This document shows, one piece after another, positions 49,892 to 60,054 of a stretch of DNA of 64,000 nt. The first letter of the stretch is position 1. Every line of letters begins with the position of its first letter. The position numbers and the translations under genes are program-made. The stretch spans positions 455,149-519,148 of the forward strand of contig DHWB01000003.1 of the NCBI GenBank assembly GCA_002412965.1, read 5' to 3'. The DNA is from Desulfomicrobium sp. UBA5193. Lineage in GTDB: Bacteria > Desulfobacterota > Desulfovibrionia > Desulfovibrionales > Desulfomicrobiaceae. The notes under the pieces were generated by a model. It saw only the letters and a program-made list of their open reading frames with translations. It was not told where the DNA came from and did no database searches.

Positions 49892-52102
49892 ATGGACAAG
49901 TCATCCCGTTTAATTCCTGTCCAGGAGCGCACCGCCCATGAACGTCGCAAGCGGCAGCGGGAAATCACTTTTGCCTTTGTGGGCATATTCCTCATCGTCA
50001 TCCTGACCTGGATCGAACTGCGCCTCCTCGGACTCAACTCCTATCTTTTCTTCGCCCTCTTCAACGTCAATCTCATTCTGCTCATTCTGGTCCTGTTTCT
50101 GGTCCTGCGCAACGTCATCAAGCTCATTCTGGACCGGCGCAGGCGGGTGCTGGGGTCGGGGCTCAGAACTAGGCTGGTGCTTATCTTCGTGACCCTGTCC
50201 ATGGTGCCCACCTTCATCATGTTCATCCTGTCCCTGTGGTTTGTGCAGACTTCGGTCGACTATTGGTTTCAGGCCCAGGTCGAGACATCCATGGACCAGG
50301 CCTTGGGCGTCGGTCAGGATTTTTACGCGGCGGCGGAATCCGGGCTTGAAGTCAAGGCCCGAGGGATTCTGGATCATCTGCGGGAGAGGCGCCTGGGAGT
50401 CAAAGGGAAGGGGGTGGGCGAGGTCTTGCGCAGCAAGGCCCGAGAGTACGATTTGACCTTGGTCGGCGTGCTCACCGCCACGATGCAGGAGAATAATTGG
50501 CAGGCCTCGCCGGTGTGGTCCGAAATCTGGCCCCAGGTCCGGGCGGATGTGCCCTGGACCGATCTGACCCGCGCCCCCAAGTATTGGTCCACCCTGTGGC
50601 CGCATCAGCGTTCGGATCTGGTTGTCGGCATCATGCCCGTGGACGCCGCCGGATCGGCCTATCTTGTTCTGGGCGCGGAAGTCGGGCCTGGATTCTTGGC
50701 TCGTCTCGAACAGATCGCCCAGGGCGTGGGCGAATACAAGCAACTGCGAACCCTCAAGTATCCCTTGAAGATGACTCTTTATATGGTCCTTGGGCTCATG
50801 ACCATGCTCATATTCCTCGGCGCGACCTGGTTCGGCTTTCGGCTGGCCAAGGAAATCAGCGCGCCCGTCCAGGCCCTGGCCGCTGGAACCCAGCGCATCG
50901 CCAAGGGCGATCTCTCCGTGCGGCTCATGGACGAGTCCCGCGACGAGCTGGGTCTCCTGGTCCAGTCGTTCAACAGCATGGCCGAGGATCTGGAGCAAAG
51001 CCAGGCGCGCATAACCCAGGCCAACCTCCAGCTTGAAGATCAGTACCAGGCCCTTATCGCCAAGAATCATTATGTGCAGGCGATTCTGGAAAATATCACG
51101 GCCGGCGTTGTCTCCCTTGACCGGGGAGGGCGGATCAAAACCATGAACAGGGCGGCCGAAGCCATTCTCGGCCTTGAAGCCGGGGCGCTGCTCGGGGAGT
51201 CCGCCCTGGATCTGCTTGGACCAGCCCATCGCGGGCTGGTGCAGGAGGTCAGCTACCTCCTGACCAGCAGTCCCGGCTCCCAATGGCAACGCAGGCTCGA
51301 TCTGGAGGTGGGCGGAGAGACGGTCAAACTCTTGGTCAACGCCGTGGCGCTCATGGACAGCGAGGGCGGTGACAGCGGCATTGTCGCGGTTTTCGAGAAC
51401 ATTTCGGAGCTGGAAAAAATGCAACGCCTTGATGCCTGGAAGGAAGTCGCCCGGCGCATCGCCCATGAAATCAAGAATCCGCTCACGCCGATCAAGCTTT
51501 CAGCCGAGCGGCTGGAGCGCAAGTTCGGCCCCATCATCGAGGATCCGGTCTTTGCCCAGTGTACGGGGTTGATCGTCAAGCAGGTGGAGCACTTGCAGGA
51601 GATGGTGCGGGAATTTTCGGCCTTCGCCAAACTCCCCGAGGTGACGCTGAGCCCAGACCGTATCGAACCCCTGCTGCGTGAAGCGATCTCCGTCTTTTCC
51701 GGGAGCCACACCTCCGTCCAATGGACCGTCCGGACCGAGGACGTGCCTTTGGTCATGCTCGACCGCGAGGCCATGAAGAGGGTTTTTTACAACATCCTGC
51801 TGAACGCGGCCGAGATCCTGGCCGGGCAGGAGGGAGGGCGGGTCGAGACCGCTCTCTACTTGCGCAAACGCAAGGGCCGTATCTACGTCGAAATCAGCGA
51901 CAACGGACCGGGCATCAAACCCGAGGAGCAATCGCGCATGTTCGAGCCCTACTATTCCACCAAGCGCAGCGGCACGGGCCTGGGCCTGGCCATTGTCAAA
52001 TCCATCATCAGCGACCATCACGGCCATATCCGGGTCAAACCCAATGAGCCGGCCGGCACTACCTTTGTCATCGAACTGCCGGCCGCCCGCAGCGAGGCAT
52101 AA
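49892..52102 (+). CDS. ntrY: NtrY-type sensor histidine kinase
   Basis: A 736-residue membrane kinase. The ATG at 49892 has GCGAGGAG just before it. Three N-terminal membrane helices (about 23-45, 55-75 and 95-115) and a fourth near 305-325 flank an extracytoplasmic region. HAMP follows (EISAPVQALAAGTQRIAKGD), then PAS about 395-500, and HisKA with His525 in VARRIAHEIKNPLTPIKLSA, a box characteristic of NtrY. The ATPase domain has DNGPGIKPEEQSRMFEPYYS and GTGLGLAIVKSI. It overlaps ntrX by one base. NtrY senses nitrogen or redox state in alphaproteobacteria; the input in this group is unknown. Confidence 0.92.
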   Translation: MDKSSRLIPVQERTAHERRKRQREITFAFVGIFLIVILTWIELRLLGLNSYLFFALFNVNLILLILVLFLVLRNVIKLILDRRRRVLGSGLRTRLVLIFVTLSMVPTFIMFILSLWFVQTSVDYWFQAQVETSMDQALGVGQDFYAAAESGLEVKARGILDHLRERRLGVKGKGVGEVLRSKAREYDLTLVGVLTATMQENNWQASPVWSEIWPQVRADVPWTDLTRAPKYWSTLWPHQRSDLVVGIMPVDAAGSAYLVLGAEVGPGFLARLEQIAQGVGEYKQLRTLKYPLKMTLYMVLGLMTMLIFLGATWFGFRLAKEISAPVQALAAGTQRIAKGDLSVRLMDESRDELGLLVQSFNSMAEDLEQSQARITQANLQLEDQYQALIAKNHYVQAILENITAGVVSLDRGGRIKTMNRAAEAILGLEAGALLGESALDLLGPAHRGLVQEVSYLLTSSPGSQWQRRLDLEVGGETVKLLVNAVALMDSEGGDSGIVAVFENISELEKMQRLDAWKEVARRIAHEIKNPLTPIKLSAERLERKFGPIIEDPVFAQCTGLIVKQVEHLQEMVREFSAFAKLPEVTLSPDRIEPLLREAISVFSGSHTSVQWTVRTEDVPLVMLDREAMKRVFYNILLNAAEILAGQEGGRVETALYLRKRKGRIYVEISDNGPGIKPEEQSRMFEPYYSTKRSGTGLGLAIVKSIISDHHGHIRVKPNEPAGTTFVIELPAARSEA

Positions 52103-53508
52103 TGTTCAGCAACGCATCCATTCTCATCATCGACGACGAAAAGGACATTCGCCTGTCCTTGCGGGGAATTTTCGAGGACGAAGGCTGGCAGGTGGCCGAG
52201 GCCGGGTCCGGGACCGAAGGCCTTGGGATGGCCCTTGACGGGGATTTCGATCTCATTTTTCTGGACATCTGGATGCCCGGCATGGACGGGATGGGCGTCT
52301 TGTGCGCGCTGCGCGAAAAGGGCGTGGACACCCCGGTGATCATGATCTCCGGACACGGGAACATCGAGACGGCAGTCACGGCCTTGAAGAACGGGGCCTT
52401 CGACTTCATCGAAAAGCCTCTGTCTTTGGAAAATACGCTGGTCACGGCTGAAAAGGCCCTGGAATTGTCCTCGCTCAAGCGCGAGAACAGGGAGCTGCGC
52501 TCCCGTATCCGGCCCGAGACCACACCGACCATCACCGGCGCCTCGCCGGGCATAACGCGGCTGCGGGAGCTCATCGCCCAGGTCGCGCCCACCGAGGCCT
52601 GGGTGCTCATCACCGGGGAAAACGGGACCGGCAAGGAGGTCGCGGCCCGGGCCATCCACATGGCGAGCAAGAGGACGCAGCGGGAAATGATCTGCGTGAA
52701 CTGCGCCGCGATCCCGGAGGAATTGATCGAATCCGAACTGTTCGGTCATGAGAAGGGCGCCTTTACCGGCGCGGACAAGGCCAAGAAGGGTAAATTCGAA
52801 CTGGCCGACAAGAGCACCCTGTTCCTGGATGAAATCGCGGACATGAGTCTCAAAACCCAAGCCAAGATTCTGCGCATCCTGCAGGAGCAGAAATTCGAGC
52901 GGGTTGGGGGGACCAAAAGCTTTCGAGTCGATGTGCGGGTCATTGCGGCCACCAACAAGGATCTGGTCCGTGAAATGGAAGAGGGCCGCTTCCGTCAGGA
53001 CTTGTATTACCGGCTCAATGTCTTTCCCGTGACCGTTCCGTCCCTGCGTGATCGAGCCGAAGACATTCCGGGCATGATCGAGTACTTTTCGCAGCGCATG
53101 GTCGAGGAGCACAGCCTCAGGCCCGTGCGTTTCGATCGCGAAGCTCTCGACGTGCTCAAGCGCTACGCCTGGCCGGGAAATGTGCGCGAGCTCAAGAACT
53201 TCGTGGAGCGGCTCTTCATCCTCTATCAAGGCCAGGAAGTCGGCGTTTCCATGCTGCCGCCCGAATACAGGGCCAGCGCGGCCCTGGATTCCCTGGCCAT
53301 GGTCCCCGAAGGGCTCACCGACTTCAAGGAGGCCAGGGCCAGGTTCGAGGAGGCCTTTTTGCGCCGCCAGTTCGCCCGCGCGAATGGAAACATCGCCCGC
53401 CTGGCCGAAATCATCGGCCTGGAGCGGACCTATCTGTACCGCAAGCTGAAGACCTATGGCATCGGCGTGGAAGAGGGACGGCAGCCGGATGGAGATGCAA
53501 GATCGTGA
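52102..53508 (+). CDS. ntrX: NtrX-type sigma-54-dependent response regulator
   Basis: A 468-residue regulator. Receiver domain 1-120 with phosphoacceptor Asp55 (IFLDIWMPGMDG); AAA+ sigma-54 activator domain about 145-385 with Walker A GENGTGKEV, the sigma-54 contact GAFTGA in HEKGAFTGADKAK and Walker B TLFLDEIADMS; a Fis-type helix-turn-helix at the C terminus (NGNIARLAEIIGLERTYLYR). It is coupled to ntrY, which should phosphorylate it. Target promoters cannot be inferred from this window. Confidence 0.94.
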   Translation: MFSNASILIIDDEKDIRLSLRGIFEDEGWQVAEAGSGTEGLGMALDGDFDLIFLDIWMPGMDGMGVLCALREKGVDTPVIMISGHGNIETAVTALKNGAFDFIEKPLSLENTLVTAEKALELSSLKRENRELRSRIRPETTPTITGASPGITRLRELIAQVAPTEAWVLITGENGTGKEVAARAIHMASKRTQREMICVNCAAIPEELIESELFGHEKGAFTGADKAKKGKFELADKSTLFLDEIADMSLKTQAKILRILQEQKFERVGGTKSFRVDVRVIAATNKDLVREMEEGRFRQDLYYRLNVFPVTVPSLRDRAEDIPGMIEYFSQRMVEEHSLRPVRFDREALDVLKRYAWPGNVRELKNFVERLFILYQGQEVGVSMLPPEYRASAALDSLAMVPEGLTDFKEARARFEEAFLRRQFARANGNIARLAEIIGLERTYLYRKLKTYGIGVEEGRQPDGDARS

Positions 53509-53598
53509 TGACGTTCTCGGGAGCGCATGCCGGGAATGTCCGGACCCTTCATCGACATGGCTGCACCGCTGCCGCAGGGTTTCGAGAAGGCGTGAGGC

Positions 53599-54966
53599 TT
53601 ACGACCCCAGCTTGCCGCGCCTGTATCTGAACGTGTCCCTGGACACATTGAGCAGCCGGGCGGCCTGGGATTCATTCCCGTCCGCCAGGCGCAGCGCCTC
53701 TTCGTAATACTTTCGCTCAAGCTCCTGCAGCACTTCCGGCAGATCGACTCCGTCCCTGGTCAGGAGCGGCGTGTCCGCCATCGCCCGCGTGGGCATGCAT
53801 TCACCAGAAAGCCCCAGGTCCGTGGCGTCCAGTTCCGGGCCGCAGGCCATGAGGGTGGCCCGCTCCATGATATTGCGCAGCTCGCGGACATTGCCGGTCC
53901 AGGCATGGCCGAGCAGGGCGGCGGCGGCTGACCGGGTCAGGTCCGTGAATTTTTTTCCGAATTTTTCCCCGTATTGATGCAGGAAGAGCCGGGCCAGGGG
54001 CAGGATGTCCTCGGTGCGCCGGGCCAGGGAGGGCACGCGGATGCGGACCACGGCGAGGCGATAGAAAAGATCCTGCCGGAACGTCCCTTGCCGGACCATG
54101 TCCTCAAGGTTGCGGTTGGTGGCTGCCACGACCCTGGTGCGCACCGTGCGCTTGGCCGTGGAGCCCAGCGCGTAGAATTCACCCTCCTGCAGGAAGCGCA
54201 AGAGCTTGGCTTGGGCGCTCTGGGGCAGTTCCCCGATTTCGTCCAGAAAGAGGGTTCCCCCGGCGGCCTCTTCCACCAGACCGGTCTTGCCCTTTTTGCC
54301 CGCTCCGCTGAAGGCTCCCGGCGCGTAGCCGAAAAGTTCGCTCTCGATCAGTTCCGACGGGATGGCGGCGCAGTTGACCGTTATCAGTGGCCCCCTGAAA
54401 TTGGGGCTGCGGTAGTGGATGGCGCTGGCGATGAGCTCCTTGCCTGTGCCCGTGTCACCTTCGACCAGGACAGGCGTGTCCGGGCTGACCGCGACCTTGG
54501 CCACGGTCTGCACCACATCGGTCAGCGCCTCGCTCTCGGCTATGAAAAAAGGGATCTGCTCGCGCAGGGCCTTGTCCTGCAGGAGGCGAATCTCCTTGCC
54601 GAGGCGAATGGAGCTGCCCGCCCTCTCCAGGCAGAGCTTCAGCGCGTCCATGCGCAGGGGTTTCAGGAGGTAGTCGAAGGCGCCGCGTTTCATGGCCGAG
54701 ATGACCGTATCGAGGTCCTCGAAGGCCGTGATCATGATCACGGCGGCATGGGGAGACTGCTGGCGGATGCTGCCGAGCACCTCCAGGCCGCTGATGTCGG
54801 GCAGCCCGATATCGAGGAGCACGAGATCGGGAGCCAGGGCGGACAGGCAGGCCAGAGCCTCCTTGCCGCTGGCGCAGGTGCTGACGTGGTATTGTCGCCC
54901 CAGAGCCATGGACAGGCTGTCGCGGATGGATTCTTCGTCGTCGATGATGAGCAGGGAATAGTTCAT
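53599..54966 (-). CDS. Sigma-54-dependent response regulator
   Basis: A 455-residue NtrC-like activator. Receiver with Asp52 (LVLLDIGLPDISG); AAA+ domain with Walker A EGDTGTGKELIA and the sigma-54 loop as GAFSGA (GYAPGAFSGAGKKG), a common variant of GAFTGA; Walker B GGTLFLDEIGELP; and a C-terminal Fis helix-turn-helix (DGNESQAARLLNVSRDTFRY). The start overlaps the stop of the sensor kinase (ATGA), so the kinase is its partner. Regulated genes are not evident nearby. Confidence 0.93.
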   Translation of the reverse strand: MNYSLLIIDDEESIRDSLSMALGRQYHVSTCASGKEALACLSALAPDLVLLDIGLPDISGLEVLGSIRQQSPHAAVIMITAFEDLDTVISAMKRGAFDYLLKPLRMDALKLCLERAGSSIRLGKEIRLLQDKALREQIPFFIAESEALTDVVQTVAKVAVSPDTPVLVEGDTGTGKELIASAIHYRSPNFRGPLITVNCAAIPSELIESELFGYAPGAFSGAGKKGKTGLVEEAAGGTLFLDEIGELPQSAQAKLLRFLQEGEFYALGSTAKRTVRTRVVAATNRNLEDMVRQGTFRQDLFYRLAVVRIRVPSLARRTEDILPLARLFLHQYGEKFGKKFTDLTRSAAAALLGHAWTGNVRELRNIMERATLMACGPELDATDLGLSGECMPTRAMADTPLLTRDGVDLPEVLQELERKYYEEALRLADGNESQAARLLNVSRDTFRYRRGKLGS

Positions 54967-57347
54967 GATTGCTCCGTGGCCGGAACCGGAAATTCCAGGC
55001 GGAATTCCGCGCCGCCGAGAGGGCTTTGGGCCACCTGAATGGTGCCTTGGTGGTCGGCCACAATGCGCTGCACGATGGACAGGCCGATGCCCGTGCCGTC
55101 GTTGGCCGTGGTGTAGAAGGGGTCGAAAATCCTCTCCCGGTCCGCGGCGGCGATGCCAGGCCCGTTGTCCGCGATGGAGAGGCAGACCCGGTTTTCGGCG
55201 CTGAAGATGCGCAGCTCTATCGTCTTGTCCGATTCATGCTGGCGTACGGCCCTGGCCGCGTTGTCCACGATGTTGATGACCGCCTGCTCCAGCTGCATGC
55301 GATCCCCCAGAATGGCCGGAACGCGGGAGAATTGCGTATCCACCGCAATGCCCGCCTTGCGTAGGGTCGGTGTCATGAGGCTCAGCCCCTCCTGCACCGG
55401 AACAGACAGGTCCAGCAACTCAAGTCTGGGGGTGCCGGGCTTGGAAAAGTCCAGCACGCGGCGGATGACGGACTCCATTTTGCCCGCGGCCTTGCGGATC
55501 TTTTCTATGGTCGCGCGCAGGATGTCCACAGGGTCGTCGTCGGGCAGTTCGGCGCACATCTCGTCCATGGCGTAGAGGTAGCCGTGAATGCCCGTCAGGG
55601 GGTTGCGGATCTCGTGCGCGATGCCAGCGGCCATGCGCCCCAGGGAGTTGATCTTGTCGAGGAGCATGATCTGCCGGGCCATGCGCCGCTCTCCCGTCAC
55701 GTCAGCCATGAAGATCGCCACCCGCGTGACCCTCCCGCTGTCGTCGAAGACGGGGTAGAGGTGCAGGTCCAGAGCCCGTTCCTCACCGTATTCGTTGACG
55801 GAGCGGGCCTCGCCGGAGCCAAAGACTTCGTCCACGGCTTGCCGCAGCCGCTCGCCTTGTTCGGCGGGCAGGAGGGCGAAGAGGGACAGGCCGAAAAGGG
55901 ACTCGCGAATTCTGCCTAGGCGGGAAGCTCCCGTTTCGTTGATGTCGAGGATGATCCCGGCCTGGTCCATGAGCAGCACGGTCTCCGTGGGCGCGTTGAT
56001 CAGCGCCCTGGCCTTGGCCTCGCGGTCGCGGATGTGCGCCTCGGCCAGGCGGCGCTGTTCGATCTCGAAAAGCAGGTCGCTGGTGCGGCGCTCGACCTCG
56101 ATTTCAAGCCGAGCCCTTGCCTTGCGCAGATCTCCCTCGGCCCGGATGCGCTCATGGACTTCGCGCTCGAGCTCGTCATTGGCCGAGCGCAGGTGTTCGG
56201 TGCGGGCGCGGACCGCCTCCTCAAGCTGCTCCTTGTGCCGACGCAGCACGGCCTGGGCCTCCTGGCGGCGGCGGATGGAGCTGACCAGCATGGCCAGGGC
56301 CGCCAGCAGCATGGCGACACCGGCGGTTGCGGTCCAGATGTAGCGCTTGTCGATCTGATAGAAGCGGGCGGGCTGGTTCAGGACCAGGCTGCCTGCGGGC
56401 AGGGCGGATTCATTGATGCCGAAGCGCTGGAGCTGGAGGTAGTCGAAGATATAGCGCGACGGGGTGGCCGTATGGACGGGAATTTTGTTTGGATCCGCCC
56501 CGTCCAGTACCTGCATGGCCAGTTTGGCCACCCGCTCGCCCTCGGTCTCGCCCTGTACCAACTTGCCGCCCACGCAGCCCGTGCCCATCTCAAAGTCCCA
56601 GAAGCCGTAGATGGGCACCTTGGCGTGGGTGGACAGGAAGAGATTCTTGCCCCGGTAGTCCACGAGCACGCCCTCCTCGTTGCGCATGACCCCGTGGATG
56701 AAGATGAGCTGCCCTGGCCCGAGGTCGGCCAAGCGGGTGCGCAGCTCCTGGGCGGGCAGGTTGTTCCAGTAGGTGAAGCGGATGGACGGGAAATTTTGCT
56801 CCAGGCTCCGCAGGGCACGGTCCGTGAGCAGGTCGGTGATGGCCTGGTCCGCGCCGATGACCACGAATTCCGATGCGTCCGGATGCAGCGACAGGGCCGT
56901 GCGCATGGTTTCGACGAAGGCCGGATTTTCAGCCAGCCCGGTGATGTCCTTTTGTCCGCGCAGCTGCTCCGGCCTGAAATCGTTGATCCCGCAAAAAACG
57001 ACGGCCGCGCCGCGAAAAATGCTGTCCCGATACTCCAAAACGAAATCCAGGGCGTCGTTGTCCGTGGCGATGATCAGGTTGAAGACGCTGTCGGCGAGCT
57101 TGTGGCGCAGCAGCGCCGCCTGCAGGGACAGGTAGGACGTATCGGTGTTGCGCTTGGTGTCCAGGTATTCGACCCAGAGAAGCGCCTGCGGCATTTCGGT
57201 GCGAAAGGTTTCGCGGATGCCGGTGTTCAAGGTGTCGGTCCAGGACAGCCCCGGGTGGTAGGAATGCAGAACGAGCACATTGGGCGATGTGGCCAGGGCC
57301 GGCAAGGGCGGCAGTAGCAGGACGAGGAGGATGATGATGCGCAGCAT
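54963..57347 (-). CDS. Sensor histidine kinase with ABC_sub_bind sensory domain
   Basis: A 794-residue kinase. I start it at the ATG at 57345-57347 (MLRIIILLVLLLPPLPALA), because the open frame continues upstream only by running antisense through rpsF. The signal is followed by a periplasmic domain at about 20-305 of the ABC_sub_bind type: NVLVLHSYHPGLSWTDTLNT, then IIATDNDALDFVLEYRDS and HAKVPIYGFWDFEMGTGCVG. One membrane helix (about 320-340), a coiled coil (EQLEEAVRARTEHLRSANDE), PAS about 430-550, HisKA with a histidine near 577 (MAAGIAHEIRNPLTGIHG) and an HATPase complete it. It is coupled to the downstream sigma-54 regulator. Confidence 0.88.
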   Translation of the reverse strand: MLRIIILLVLLLPPLPALATSPNVLVLHSYHPGLSWTDTLNTGIRETFRTEMPQALLWVEYLDTKRNTDTSYLSLQAALLRHKLADSVFNLIIATDNDALDFVLEYRDSIFRGAAVVFCGINDFRPEQLRGQKDITGLAENPAFVETMRTALSLHPDASEFVVIGADQAITDLLTDRALRSLEQNFPSIRFTYWNNLPAQELRTRLADLGPGQLIFIHGVMRNEEGVLVDYRGKNLFLSTHAKVPIYGFWDFEMGTGCVGGKLVQGETEGERVAKLAMQVLDGADPNKIPVHTATPSRYIFDYLQLQRFGINESALPAGSLVLNQPARFYQIDKRYIWTATAGVAMLLAALAMLVSSIRRRQEAQAVLRRHKEQLEEAVRARTEHLRSANDELEREVHERIRAEGDLRKARARLEIEVERRTSDLLFEIEQRRLAEAHIRDREAKARALINAPTETVLLMDQAGIILDINETGASRLGRIRESLFGLSLFALLPAEQGERLRQAVDEVFGSGEARSVNEYGEERALDLHLYPVFDDSGRVTRVAIFMADVTGERRMARQIMLLDKINSLGRMAAGIAHEIRNPLTGIHGYLYAMDEMCAELPDDDPVDILRATIEKIRKAAGKMESVIRRVLDFSKPGTPRLELLDLSVPVQEGLSLMTPTLRKAGIAVDTQFSRVPAILGDRMQLEQAVINIVDNAARAVRQHESDKTIELRIFSAENRVCLSIADNGPGIAAADRERIFDPFYTTANDGTGIGLSIVQRIVADHQGTIQVAQSPLGGAEFRLEFPVPATEQS

Positions 57348-57400
57348 GCTGCCCGTGTAAGCGCAATTCCCGCGACCTTCAAGTCTGCGGGCCAGTGTCC

Positions 57401-57429
57401 TTGACAGACCTGTGTGATGGGAATAACGG
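57401..57429 (+). promoter_or_regulatory. Promoter for the rpsF operon
   Basis: A perfect TTGACA at 57401-57406 and a poor -10 TAACGG (57424-57429), 17 bases apart. Its position just ahead of the leader hairpin supports it more than the -10 match does. Confidence 0.4.
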
Positions 57430-57442
57430 TCTGTGTTTCCTT

Positions 57443-57484
57443 GCTCACCCGAATGGAATGGGTGGGCTTTTACCCGAAAGGAGG
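57443..57484 (+). promoter_or_regulatory. Candidate S6:S18 autoregulatory leader hairpin
   Basis: GCTCACCC (57443-57450) and GGGTGGGC (57460-57467) form an 8-bp stem around GAATGGAAT, and ACCCGAAAGGAGG follows, containing the ribosome site. Known S6:S18 leader motifs place a conserved CCG near the stem, and CCG occurs twice here (57449-57451 and 57474-57476). The exact motif geometry is not verified. Confidence 0.4.
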
Positions 57485-57491
57485 ACTTATA

Positions 57492-57809
57492 ATGATGACA
57501 AGGTATGAGGAATTGATCCTGCTCAGCCCTGAGCTGGGTATGGAAGAATGTCGCGAGATTGTTAACAATTTCAGCGCCATTGTTGAGCGCGAGGGCGGCA
57601 CCGTTCTCAAGATCGACGATTGGGGCGTCAAGGATACCGCTTATCCGGTGCGCAAGTTCAACCGCGGCCGGTACATCCGCATGGAAATGAACATGCCCGG
57701 AAAGGCAGTGGCGGAACTGGAACGCAATGTCCGCATCACTGATGGCGTTTTCAAGTTCATCACCGTCAGACTCGCCGAGCTCCCTGCTGCGGCAACCGAG
57801 GAGGCATAA
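57492..57809 (+). CDS. rpsF: 30S ribosomal protein bS6
   Basis: A 105-residue protein of the 30S platform that pairs with bS18. The first of two tandem ATGs is preferred (AGGAGG seven bases upstream). Family features are RYEELILLSPELG, IVEREGGTVLKIDDWGVKDT, AYPVRKFNRGRYIRMEM and the RNITDGVFKF-type NVRITDGVFKFITVRL. The tail is short and alanine-rich. Confidence 0.96.
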   Translation: MMTRYEELILLSPELGMEECREIVNNFSAIVEREGGTVLKIDDWGVKDTAYPVRKFNRGRYIRMEMNMPGKAVAELERNVRITDGVFKFITVRLAELPAAATEEA

Positions 57810-57810
57810 C

Positions 57811-58074
57811 ATGTCCTTTAAGAAGAAATTCGCACCCCGGAGAAAGTACTGCCGTTTCTGCGAGAATCCGGAAATTCTGCTCGATTACAAGCATCCCGAA
57901 ATCCTGGGCGATTTCGTGACTGACCGCGGCAAGATCATTGCCAGCCGCATCACGGGTTCCTGTGCCAAGCACCAGCGGGCAATCACCCGCGAAGTCAAGC
58001 GCGCCCGCCAGATGGCTCTGATGTTCTACACGGCCACCCACAGCACCGACGTGCTCAAAAAGTCTAGAATCTAG
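57811..58074 (+). CDS. rpsR: 30S ribosomal protein bS18
   Basis: An 87-residue protein of the 30S platform. FAPRRKYCRFCENPEILLDY at the start, then VTDRGKIIASRITGSCAKHQ and REVKRARQMALMFY, match bS18. Cys14 and Cys17 with a later Cys and His (GSCAKHQ) make this the zinc-binding-type form. Separated from rpsF by one base; GAGGAGG is the ribosome site within the rpsF end. Confidence 0.96.
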   Translation: MSFKKKFAPRRKYCRFCENPEILLDYKHPEILGDFVTDRGKIIASRITGSCAKHQRAITREVKRARQMALMFYTATHSTDVLKKSRI

Positions 58075-58085
58075 GAGATTTGATC

Positions 58086-58566
58086 ATGAAGGTCATTTTG
58101 CGAGCAGACGTAGACAATCTGGGCAGACTGGGCGAAATCGTCGCCGTCCGTCCCGGTTATGGTAGAAATTATCTGTTGCCCCAGGGACTTGCCTCCATGG
58201 CTACTCCCGGCAACCTGAAGGTATTCGAGCAGGAACGCCGCAAGCTGCAGGCCCAGAACGACGCCGTTCGCGCCGAAGCTGCCGGCTTGGCTGGCAAGAT
58301 CGAAGCGGCCAAGGTCGTGATCGAAGTGCGCGTGGGCGATGGCGACAAGCTTTACGGCTCCGTCACCTCTCCCCAGATCGCCGCGATCCTGGCAGAGCAG
58401 GGCGTGGACGTTGATCGTCGCAAGATTCAGCTGGATGACGGCATCCGCACCTTGGGCGAATACATCGTCGACGTGAAATTGCATCCCGAAGTCGTGGCCA
58501 AGCTGACCGTGAACGTGGTCAAGTTCGGCCGGGCGGATCAGGTAACCGAAGTGGTGCCGCAGGCCG

Positions 58567-58595
<29 letters not shown>
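58086..58595 (+). CDS. rplI: 50S ribosomal protein bL9
   Basis: A 169-residue protein. The ATG at 58086 is nine bases from AGGAG; a TTG six bases before is not needed. N-terminal domain: MKVILRADVDNLGRLGEIVA and VRPGYGRNYLLPQGLA; the long connecting helix follows (QERRKLQAQNDAVRAEA) and then the C-terminal domain GDGDKLYGSVTSPQIAAIL. The alanine/glutamate tail makes it longer than the usual 149 residues. The 3' end overlaps dnaB. Confidence 0.95.
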
Positions 58596-60015
<1,420 letters not shown>

Positions 60016-60054
60016 TCGTTTCCGCGCACCTTAAACTTACCAGCGGATGTCGCC

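Noticed and set aside
57348..57812. N-terminal extension of the ABC_sub_bind kinase through the rpsF region
   Set aside because: It would be antisense to rpsF and precedes a proper signal peptide at 57347.
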